This document shows positions 1-5,077 of a stretch of 6,295 bases of DNA, one piece after another. This DNA is from Anaerovibrio sp. (GTDB lineage: Bacteria; Bacillota; Negativicutes; Selenomonadales; Selenomonadaceae): assembly GCA_016302095.1 (NCBI GenBank), contig JAEDOE010000072.1, positions 1 through 6,295 on the forward strand, in the 5' to 3' direction. Position numbers and translations under genes: made by a program. Within the stretch, counting starts at the first letter, position 1. The number at the start of each line of letters is the position of its first letter. Under the pieces are notes generated by a model. That model saw nothing but the letters and a program-made list of their open reading frames with translations, had not been told where the DNA came from and searched no databases.

Positions 1-924
1 AAGCGTACCAACCTGAAGGGCGTGCCAAGGGAGCAGCTGCCGAAGGCATGGGTGATTTTCAAGGAAAGGGGACACTTGGCTATCCCGCTGATAGTCATCG
101 TCTACCTGCTGGTAACTGGCTATACCCCGATGCGTGCGGCATTGGTTGCTATTGTGCTGTCCATTGCTGTTTCTGCCTTGAAAAAGAGCACCCGCATGAA
201 GCCGATTGAGATTATCCGTGGTTTGGAGGCAGGTGCCAGGAATGTGCTGGGCGTGGCAATCGCCTGTGCTGCGGCAGGTATCATCATCGGCGTGGTTACC
301 AAAACCGGCGTAGGCCTGAAGCTGGCATCCGGCCTTCTGGCACTGTCTGGCGGCTATCTGCTGCCGACCATGTTCTTTACCATGATTACTTCTTTGATTT
401 TGGGCATGGGCGTGCCGACTACGGCAAACTACGTTATTACCTCTACCATTGCGGCTCCGGCACTTTTGCAGATGGGTGTGCCTGTGCTGGCTGCCCACAT
501 GTTTGTGTTCTATTTCGGCATCATTGCGGATGTTACGCCGCCGGTGGCGCTGGCTGCCTATGCAGCCTCGGGCATCAGCGGAGGCAAGCCGCTGATTACC
601 GGCGTGAACGCTTCCAAGCTGGCGATAGCGGCGTTTATTATTCCGTATATTTTCGTCCTGTCACCTGAGATACTGATGATTAATGCTACGGCTTTCTCCT
701 TGATTTTTGCGGCAGTTACCGCTATCCTGGGCATGGTGGGCGTAAGCTCCTCCATGATTGGCTATCTGGTGGACCACAGCAGCCCTGTGGAGCGCGTCCT
801 GCAGTTTGTGGGCGGCATCCTGATGATCATGCCTGGTGTCTGGACGGATATTCCTGGCTTCATCATCTTCGCCCTGGTGGTTCTCTGGCAGAGCCGCAGG
901 AAGAAAAAACACAGGACGGCATAA
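1..924 (+). CDS. TRAP transporter fused permease (DctQM/DctM type), C-terminal part, 5' end outside window
   Basis: The reading frame is open from the first base, so this is the last 307 residues of a longer protein; an internal GTG at 22 is not a credible start. The product is an inner-membrane permease that imports organic acids or similar solutes with ion coupling, fed by an extracytoplasmic binding protein. Hydrophobic helices fill most of the fragment, about residues 26-40, 45-60, 83-99, 107-135, 145-175, 207-220, 230-250, 267-279 and 283-296. Two DctM signatures are clear: LGMGVPTTANY at 134-144, and an FYFGIIADVTPPVALAAYAA stretch at 170-189. The entry sequence (LKGVPREQLPK, residues 5-15) and the C-terminal extension after the DctM core resemble the large fused permeases of TRAP-TAXI systems. 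The tail is basic (RRKKKHR), as expected for a cytoplasmic end. The binding-protein gene would lie upstream, outside the window. The substrate cannot be told. Confidence 0.92.
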   Translation, partial: KRTNLKGVPREQLPKAWVIFKERGHLAIPLIVIVYLLVTGYTPMRAALVAIVLSIAVSALKKSTRMKPIEIIRGLEAGARNVLGVAIACAAAGIIIGVVTKTGVGLKLASGLLALSGGYLLPTMFFTMITSLILGMGVPTTANYVITSTIAAPALLQMGVPVLAAHMFVFYFGIIADVTPPVALAAYAASGISGGKPLITGVNASKLAIAAFIIPYIFVLSPEILMINATAFSLIFAAVTAILGMVGVSSSMIGYLVDHSSPVERVLQFVGGILMIMPGVWTDIPGFIIFALVVLWQSRRKKKHRTA

Positions 925-972
925 AAAATAACATAAAGTTATCAGCCCTGTGGCTGCATGTTTTGCTTGTTA

Positions 973-1010
973 GGATCGTCATATCTTTCTGATATGGCGG
1001 TTCTTTTTTT
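973..1010 (+). terminator. Intrinsic terminator after the TRAP permease gene
   Basis: A 13-bp stem (973-985 with 991-1003, including three G-T wobbles) closes on the 5-base loop TTTCT and is followed at once by seven T and then ATTTT. It lies 48 bases after the permease stop codon and separates that gene from the redox unit downstream. Confidence 0.87.
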
Positions 1011-1240
1011 ATTTTCCGCTTTAGGATTTATTAAATTTGTTTGCAATGTTTTCAGAACAGGTTTAGAATAGATTCAGGCATATCTGAGCCTTGGCATGGC
1101 ACTTATTTTGGCAAAAATACTGCTTTTTGCCGCTGGCTTTCTAAGGGGGCTGAAAAAAATTTCTTGGTATAAAAGAAAATTTTTTTACTGCTGACCTTCT
1201 TGAAGCCAGTAAATACAAGGTATTTAGTTGAAATGTAATA
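1011..1240. other. Gene-free AT-rich intergenic stretch with hairpins
   Basis: No convincing coding frame or ribosome site is seen on either strand here. It contains a possible promoter (1041-1069). It also has a hairpin with 8-bp arms GGCAAAAA/TTTTTGCC (1110-1117 with 1124-1131, loop of 6) and a long A/T hairpin (1153-1165 with 1173-1186, one bulge, loop of 7) ending in seven T. A 7-3-7 inverted repeat TAAATACaagGTATTTA lies at 1210-1226. It could be a plain spacer, a regulatory region for ahpC, or the template of a small RNA. The sequence alone does not decide. Confidence 0.45.
1041..1069 (+). promoter_or_regulatory. Possible sigma-70-type promoter in the intergenic stretch
   Basis: TTGCAA (1041-1046, 4 of 6 consensus bases) is followed after 17 bases by TAGAAT (1064-1069, 5 of 6). 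No gene begins until 1349, so transcription from here would give either a very long ahpC leader or a short non-coding RNA ending near the A/T hairpin at 1153-1186. Chance matches of this quality are common in AT-rich DNA. Confidence 0.28.
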
Positions 1241-1245
1241 TTATT

Positions 1246-1260
1246 TAATAATTATTATTA
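1246..1260. promoter_or_regulatory. PerR/Fur-like 7-1-7 box upstream of ahpC
   Basis: TAATAAT-T-ATTATTA is a perfect inverted repeat with 7-base arms around one base. It matches 12 of the 14 arm positions of the Bacillus PerR box (TTATAAT-N-ATTATAA). It ends 18 bases upstream of the -35 hexamer of the ahpC promoter, and ahpC is a classical PerR target. It also lies between two longer 10-base inverted arms (1241-1250 and 1266-1275). The surrounding DNA is very AT-rich, so chance is a real alternative. No perR or fur gene is in the window. Confidence 0.4.
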
Positions 1261-1278
1261 ATAGATATTAAATAAAGA

Positions 1279-1293
1279 TTGACATTGTGTCAA
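1279..1293. promoter_or_regulatory. Dyad TTGACA-ttg-TGTCAA covering the -35 of the ahpC promoter
   Basis: A perfect 6-3-6 inverted repeat whose left arm is the -35 hexamer itself. A dimeric regulator bound here would block or alter polymerase contact with the -35. Read as TTGAC-N5-GTCAA it resembles the general form of CRP/FNR-family sites, but the spacing differs from the standard FNR box, so I do not name a regulator. Confidence 0.4.
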
Positions 1294-1307
1294 AAATATG
1301 TTATTTT
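1279..1307 (+). promoter_or_regulatory. Main promoter of the ahpC unit
   Basis: Consensus -35 TTGACA (1279-1284), a 17-base spacer, then TATTTT (1302-1307, 4 of 6) with a TGn extended -10 (TG at 1299-1300). Transcription would start near 1313-1315, giving a leader of about 35 bases before the ATG at 1349. Confidence 0.75.
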
Positions 1308-1348
1308 ATGAATATAAAATAAGTTAGGGAAAGGCGGAGGGACAGTAT

Positions 1349-1930
1349 ATGTCATTACTTAACAAAGAGATTAGCGAATTTTCCGTTCAGGCATTTGTTC
1401 AGCCGGCAGATGCGAAAAAGGGCGAGTTCCGGACAGTTTCCAAGGCAGACCTGCTGGGGGGCTGGTCGGTGCTGTTCTTCTATCCGGCAGATTTTACCTT
1501 TATCTGCCCTACTGAGCTGGAGGATCTGGCTAACCTTTACGGCAAGTTCAAGGAGGCAGGCTGTGAGATTTACAGCGTGTCCTGCGATACCCATTTCGTG
1601 CACAAGGCATGGCATGAGTCTTCTGAGAAGGCAGGCAAGATAAATTATCCGATGCTGGCGGATCCTACCGGCAGCCTGGCCAGGGATCTGGAGATTTACG
1701 ATGAGGCCAGCGGCATGGCGGATCGGGGCACCTTTGTCATCAATCCTGAGGGCAGGGTGGTTGCCTACGAGGTGAATGCCGGCAATGTAGGCCGCAACGC
1801 AGATGAGCTGTTGCGGAAGGTTGAAGCGTTGCAGTTTGTGGCAGAGCATGGGGATGAGGTTTGCCCGGCCAAATGGACGCCGGGGGCTGAGACCTTGAAG
1901 CCGACCTTTGATTTGGTAGGACTGCTCTGA
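1349..1930 (+). CDS. ahpC: Peroxiredoxin AhpC (alkyl hydroperoxide reductase subunit C)
   Basis: A typical 2-Cys peroxiredoxin of 193 residues (E. coli AhpC has 187) that reduces hydrogen peroxide and organic hydroperoxides in the cytoplasm. The peroxidatic cysteine is C53 in FTFICPTE (residues 49-56). The resolving cysteine is C172 in the AhpC-typical EVCPAKW (170-176). The active-site arginine is R126 in ADRGTFV. The chain ends DLVGLL where E. coli AhpC has DLVGKI, and no eukaryote-type YF tail is present. Two further cysteines, C72 and C79, lie in the segment GCEIYSVSCD. The start is fixed by GGAGG at 1336-1340, eight bases before ATG. It is the first gene of a unit driven by the promoter at 1279-1307. 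The AhpF-NTD-like gene 45 bases downstream is the probable electron donor to its disulfide. Confidence 0.97.
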   Translation: MSLLNKEISEFSVQAFVQPADAKKGEFRTVSKADLLGGWSVLFFYPADFTFICPTELEDLANLYGKFKEAGCEIYSVSCDTHFVHKAWHESSEKAGKINYPMLADPTGSLARDLEIYDEASGMADRGTFVINPEGRVVAYEVNAGNVGRNADELLRKVEALQFVAEHGDEVCPAKWTPGAETLKPTFDLVGLL

Positions 1931-1964
1931 TGAGCCGGGGCTTTGACGGTGTTTAGTAGAGGAC

Positions 1965-1970
1965 GGAGGT
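1965..1970 (+). promoter_or_regulatory. Ribosome binding site fixing the start of the AhpF-NTD gene
   Basis: GGAGGT lies five bases before ATG 1976. An in-frame TTG at 1943, 13 bases after the ahpC stop, has no comparable site, so 1976 is preferred. Confidence 0.85.
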
Positions 1971-1975
1971 GCTGT

Positions 1976-2575
1976 ATGCAGGATTTTGGGGATGTTGAGC
2001 AGCTAAAGGCTCTTTTTGCCAAGTTTGCCAGCCCTGTAAGATTGAAGGTACGCTATGATGACAGCGACCTGGGGCAGGGGATACACAGCTTTATCCAGGA
2101 TTTTTGCAAGCTGTCTGACAAGCTTTTGTGGGAAGCTGAGGAAGCCCGGGGGATTCCCGGCATAGAGATTTTCCGGGAGGATGGCAGCCCCGTGGGGATT
2201 GTCTATCACGCGGTGCCGGGAGGCCATGAGTTCCAGTCCTTTCTGCTGGCGCTGTACAATACGGCAGGGCCGGGCCAGGAGGTGGCTCCGGAGGTCGTAG
2301 AGCAGGCCAAGGCTATCAGCAGCAGGATGAAAATTCAGGTTATGATGACCTTGTCCTGTAACCAGTGCCCTGAGGCTGTAACAGCTGCCCAGAGGCTGGC
2401 TGCTTTGTCCGACAACGTGACAGCGGAGATTTTCGATGTGATACGTTTTCAGGACATTATCGACAAGTACAAGATCAAGGGTGTTCCGTGTATTGTCATC
2501 AATGATGAGCATGTCACCTTTGGCAAGAAGAATATCAACGAGATGCTTGCTCTGTTGCAGGCAGCTGAGGATTGA
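1976..2575 (+). CDS. Stand-alone AhpF N-terminal-domain-like protein (tandem thioredoxin folds, one CxxC)
   Basis: A 199-residue protein matching the N-terminal domain of AhpF over its whole length, but ending where AhpF would continue into its FAD/NADH flavoprotein part. The first thioredoxin fold (about 1-100) has no CxxC and keeps the AhpF-like GHEF segment at 83-86. The second fold (about 115-199) has the active dithiol C128-N-Q-C131 in TLSCNQCPE (E. coli AhpF has SLSCHNCPD) and a cis-proline loop GVP at 169-171. In AhpF this domain passes electrons from the flavoprotein to the AhpC disulfide, so the expected role is disulfide reductase for the AhpC encoded just upstream. The flavoprotein would have to be a separate thioredoxin-reductase-like enzyme, none being encoded here. 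Unlike E. coli, a cysteine (C172) follows the cis-proline directly. An archaeal-type protein disulfide oxidoreductase is an alternative name, but that family often has two CxxC motifs. Confidence 0.92.
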   Translation: MQDFGDVEQLKALFAKFASPVRLKVRYDDSDLGQGIHSFIQDFCKLSDKLLWEAEEARGIPGIEIFREDGSPVGIVYHAVPGGHEFQSFLLALYNTAGPGQEVAPEVVEQAKAISSRMKIQVMMTLSCNQCPEAVTAAQRLAALSDNVTAEIFDVIRFQDIIDKYKIKGVPCIVINDEHVTFGKKNINEMLALLQAAED

Positions 2576-2748
2576 GGGGATGCTTCCTGCCGGAGAGTGA
2601 AGCGTGGCTGAGGCACCATCCATCCCGGAGAGCACTGTTCGCGGATGTACTTATGGGGAGTGCGCTTTTATACGGGGAATCCTTCGCGGCTGCGGGGGAG
2701 CGTGTCAAGAAGATAATAGGCAAATGTAAAAAAGAAAGAGGGAATTGA
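2572..2748 (+). CDS. Possible small ORF of 58 codons, unrecognised
   Basis: This frame is open from just after a TGA at 2566-2568 to the TGA at 2746-2748 and fills the otherwise empty 175-base gap inside a compact unit. A TTG at 2572 overlaps the stop of the preceding gene (TTGA). The ribosome site is poor: GAGG at 2567-2570 is only one base away. An internal ATG at 2653 would give 31 residues, also without a good site. The predicted product is basic at the C terminus (GERVKKIIGKCKKERGN), with a WLRHHPSRRALFADVL segment and a short apolar run MGSALLYG. I recognise no family. It may be a coupled small protein, a decayed gene end, or simply non-coding. Confidence 0.25.
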   Translation: MRGCFLPESEAWLRHHPSRRALFADVLMGSALLYGESFAAAGERVKKIIGKCKKERGN

Positions 2749-2750
2749 TT

Positions 2751-3083
2751 ATGAAGAAGTTGCAGATTTTTGAGGGTGCTGTTTGTGCTAGCGACGGTAT
2801 GTGCGGCCTGAGCGTTGACCAGGAGCTGATGCGCATTGATACCGTAGTGAAGGTATTGCAGAACAATGCTTACGATATTGATAGATATATCATGCCGGGC
2901 GACCGCAAGGCGTTTTTGGAGAACGAGGTTGCCGGTGAGTTCCTGCGCCAGAACGGCAACGAGGCACTGCCTCTGATTCTGCTGGATGGTAAGAAGGTGC
3001 TGAATGGCAGGTTCCCTACCAATGATGAGATTGCTCAGTGGCTGGAAGTGCCAAATCTGCCTAAGCTGCTGGAAAAGAAATAA
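2751..3083 (+). CDS. arsD: ArsD-family arsenic metallochaperone-like protein
   Basis: A 110-residue protein with the ArsD fold pattern: an N-terminal beta strand (KKLQIFEGA), a cysteine loop, then DQELMRIDTVVKVLQNN, and the conserved LPLILLDGKKVLNGRFPTNDEIAQWL block (residues about 76-101). This aligns with the LPLLLLDG...GRYP...LARW region of E. coli ArsD. ArsD binds As(III) or Sb(III) through C12, C13 and C18 and hands it to the ArsA ATPase. Here C12 and C18 are present in VCASDGMC, but position 13 is alanine, and the C-terminal cysteine pairs of plasmid ArsD are missing. The ATG at 2751 follows AGAGGG (2737-2742) with eight bases between; a TTG two codons earlier is unlikely. No arsA, arsB or arsR is present; it is the last gene of the ahpC unit. 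The family call is firm, but arsenic handling is inference. Confidence 0.88.
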   Translation: MKKLQIFEGAVCASDGMCGLSVDQELMRIDTVVKVLQNNAYDIDRYIMPGDRKAFLENEVAGEFLRQNGNEALPLILLDGKKVLNGRFPTNDEIAQWLEVPNLPKLLEKK

Positions 3084-3098
3084 TCTATAGCATATCTG

Positions 3099-3142
3099 CG
3101 GTCATGCTGAAAGCCCGGCTTTTGGCGTGGCCGTTTTCTTTT
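3099..3142 (+). terminator. Strong intrinsic terminator of the ahpC unit
   Basis: A 16-bp uninterrupted stem with some G-T wobbles (3099-3114 with 3118-3133) closes on the loop CCG and is followed by TTTTCTTTT. It starts 16 bases after the ArsD stop codon. Confidence 0.92.
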
Positions 3143-3229
3143 GCCCGGGCAGGGATTGTGGTGCAGGAGAGGGTGGCAGCAGGGGCAGAAATGCAATTTT
3201 GGTGCAGATAACGTAAAAAAACATTGATA

Positions 3230-3258
3230 TTGAAGCCTTTTTTGTATAAAATTATAAG
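3230..3258 (+). promoter_or_regulatory. Probable promoter of the PAS-GGDEF-EAL gene
   Basis: TTGAAG (3230-3235), 17 bases, then TATAAG (3253-3258). An overlapping alternative is TTGATA (3224-3229) with a 15-base spacer and TATAAA (3245-3250). Either lies in AT-rich DNA after the terminator and gives a leader of roughly 40-50 bases. Confidence 0.5.
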
Positions 3259-3291
3259 TATTGATACATTTTACTAATAACGTATGTCCAT

Positions 3292-3299
3292 GGAGTAGG
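3292..3299 (+). promoter_or_regulatory. Ribosome binding site of the PAS-GGDEF-EAL gene
   Basis: GGAGTAGG lies five bases before ATG 3305. It favours this ATG over the adjacent in-frame TTG at 3302. Confidence 0.6.
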
Positions 3300-3304
3300 T
3301 ATTG

Positions 3305-5032
3305 ATGAGAAAAAGATGTCAGATTCCGCGCAATTCGGTGCTGAAGCGAATTCAGGGCTATTTCAGGATGCTGTGTGCTTCCTCAGACGAATATTTCTTC
3401 GCCACTGATATAGTGGAAAACATTGTGATGCTGTCACCCAATATGGTAACGGATTTCGGTATGCCGGCAGAGGTCTTTATGGATATGGATGCAGAATGGC
3501 TGCCAAGGGTTCATCCTGATGATTATGATGATTACGTAAAGAACCTGCATAAGAATTTTACGCCGGAGGATAATATGCACGATGCGATTTATCGTGTGCG
3601 GGATGCCAAGGACAACTATGTCTGGGTTCGCTGCAAGGGGCAGATATCCTTTGGCAGGGATGGAGCACCGGAGCTGTTTGCAGGCATTATCACGCCTCTG
3701 GAGCAGAAAATTCAGGCTGATGCCAATACAGGACTTTTGACAAAATATCAGTTTGAGAAGGCCGTGAAGGCCGCCCTGGTTAGAGTCGATGGGGAATTCC
3801 CTAACGGGGCCATGCTGATTTTTGGCATAGATAATTTCAAGATAATCAACGAGTCCTTCAACAGGCGGTTTGGTGATATGCTGCTGCGGATAGCGGCAGA
3901 TGCCATCAGCAACGTGCTGCCGGAGGGGGTTATGCTGTACAAGCTGGATGGTGACGAGTTTGCCATCGTGGTGCCGGATATGGGTGAGGCAGGTGCCCAG
4001 TCCCTGTTTGAGGCGGTACAAAGGTCCTTCTGCCGTCCTCATGAGGTGGAGGGGCGCAGCCTGTTTTGCACGATTTCTGCCGGTACAGTGCTTTACCCTC
4101 AGGGGGGCAAGGATTATCTGGTGCTGCACAAGCATGCGGAGGCGGCGCTGGACCAGGCAAAGCGGGATGGCAAGAACAAGAATATTATCTTTTCCAAGGA
4201 GCAGTACAACCGCTGGCTCAGGTCCATCACCATGCGGGATATGCTGCAGGACAGCATTGAGCATGATTTTGAGGGATTTTCCCTGTTTTACCAGCCCCAG
4301 GTCAATGCCAGGACCCAGCGGCTCATCGGGGCGGAGGCCCTGCTTCGCTGGCGCAGCCCCAAGGGGCGCATGGTATCTCCTATGGAGTTCGTGCGGATTC
4401 TGGAAGAAACCAAGATGATTATCCCGGTGGGGCGCTGGATCTTTGAGACGGCGGTGAAGCAGTGCAAGGCATGGCAGGAGAAATGGCCGGGCATGCGCAT
4501 CAGCATCAACCTGTCCTACGAGCAGATCAAGGAAAGCGGCTTCAAGGAGTTTGCCCTGGGATGCCTGAAAAAGCATGATTTGCCACCTTATCTGATTGTG
4601 CTGGAGCTGACGGAGACTGCCATCGTTTCTGACTGGAACAACGTCAATACCCAGTTCCAGGAGTTCAGGAAGATGGGCATCAGCATCGCCATGGATGACT
4701 TCGGGACGGGCTACTCATCGCTGGCATACCTGAAGAATCTTGCCTGTGATATTGTGAAGATCGACCGGGCCTTTGTTACCCATATTACCGAGGCGAACAA
4801 CGAGTTTGACCGCCAGCTGGTGAAGTCCACCATCGAGCTGTGCCATAGCGTCAGCATTGACTGCTGCATAGAGGGCGTGGAGTCCATCAAGGAATATGAG
4901 CTTTTGCGTGATTTCTGCCATGCGGACAGCATTCAGGGGTATTTCTTCGGGCGTCCCGAGGCACCGGAGGACTTTGAGCAGAAATTTTTTGTGGAGCCGG
5001 AAAACCCGTATCTGACGGGCTGCGGCATTTAG
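3305..5032 (+). CDS. PAS-GGDEF-EAL protein, probable c-di-GMP phosphodiesterase
   Basis: A soluble 575-residue signalling protein with no membrane segment. A PAS_3-like sensor fold covers about 25-132 (WLPRVHPDDYDDY at 65-77; YVWVRCKG at 105-112). A GGDEF domain covers about 139-297 and an EAL domain about 310-560. The EAL part keeps the expected catalytic residues: E344 in EALLRW, N402, E434 in LELTE, D464-D465 in DDFGTG, K485 and D487 in VKIDRAF, E523 in IEGVE, and Q544 in QGYFFGRP. These predict hydrolysis of c-di-GMP to pGpG. The GGDEF part is altered: the signature is DGDEF (215-219), the first metal-binding aspartate of the DIDxFK motif is glycine (G174 in FGIDNFK), and no RxxD inhibitory site is seen. 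It may serve as a GTP-sensing or structural domain. The PAS ligand is unknown. It leads a possible unit with queF, 45 bases downstream. Confidence 0.95.
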   Translation: MRKRCQIPRNSVLKRIQGYFRMLCASSDEYFFATDIVENIVMLSPNMVTDFGMPAEVFMDMDAEWLPRVHPDDYDDYVKNLHKNFTPEDNMHDAIYRVRDAKDNYVWVRCKGQISFGRDGAPELFAGIITPLEQKIQADANTGLLTKYQFEKAVKAALVRVDGEFPNGAMLIFGIDNFKIINESFNRRFGDMLLRIAADAISNVLPEGVMLYKLDGDEFAIVVPDMGEAGAQSLFEAVQRSFCRPHEVEGRSLFCTISAGTVLYPQGGKDYLVLHKHAEAALDQAKRDGKNKNIIFSKEQYNRWLRSITMRDMLQDSIEHDFEGFSLFYQPQVNARTQRLIGAEALLRWRSPKGRMVSPMEFVRILEETKMIIPVGRWIFETAVKQCKAWQEKWPGMRISINLSYEQIKESGFKEFALGCLKKHDLPPYLIVLELTETAIVSDWNNVNTQFQEFRKMGISIAMDDFGTGYSSLAYLKNLACDIVKIDRAFVTHITEANNEFDRQLVKSTIELCHSVSIDCCIEGVESIKEYELLRDFCHADSIQGYFFGRPEAPEDFEQKFFVEPENPYLTGCGI

Positions 5033-5037
5033 CCCGG

Positions 5038-5057
5038 CTGACGGCGTACTGACGGCG
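5038..5057 (+). repeat. Short tandem direct repeat CTGACGGCG x2
   Basis: Two exact copies of CTGACGGCG (5038-5046 and 5049-5057) are separated by TA, an 11-base period, between the EAL gene and queF. A partial third copy, CTGACGG, lies at 5012-5018 inside the coding end. A 6-bp inverted repeat CGGGCT/AGCCCG (5016-5021 with 5031-5036) spans the stop codon, but without a T tract it is not a terminator. Confidence 0.5.
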
Positions 5058-5077
5058 GAATATAGTGAAGGTGAAGT

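Noticed and set aside
943..956. Hairpin CAGCC-CTGT-GGCTG after the TRAP gene as a terminator
   Set aside because: The 5-bp stem is short and is followed by CATGTTTTGC rather than a direct T tract; the hairpin at 973-1010 is far stronger.
1943..1975. An upstream TTG start adding 11 residues to the AhpF-NTD protein
   Set aside because: No ribosome site precedes it, the added residues (FSRGRRCC) do not resemble AhpF, and the GGAGGT at 1965-1970 points to ATG 1976.
2003..2635. A 210-codon open frame on the minus strand
   Set aside because: Antisense to the AhpF-NTD gene, whose sense translation aligns over its full length with AhpF.
3143..3229. c-di-GMP riboswitch before the EAL gene
   Set aside because: I could not find the conserved aptamer core, and the space between the terminator and the promoter would put it upstream of the transcription start.
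3434..4576. A 380-codon open frame on the minus strand
   Set aside because: It lies wholly antisense to the PAS-GGDEF-EAL gene, whose conserved domains are unmistakable. The minus-strand product is rich in His, Pro and Leu with no recognisable domain, a common shadow of GC-biased coding DNA.
5033..5077. preQ1 riboswitch before queF
   Set aside because: The 45-base gap lacks a preQ1-like aptamer with its A-rich tail, and instead holds a short direct repeat and the ribosome site.
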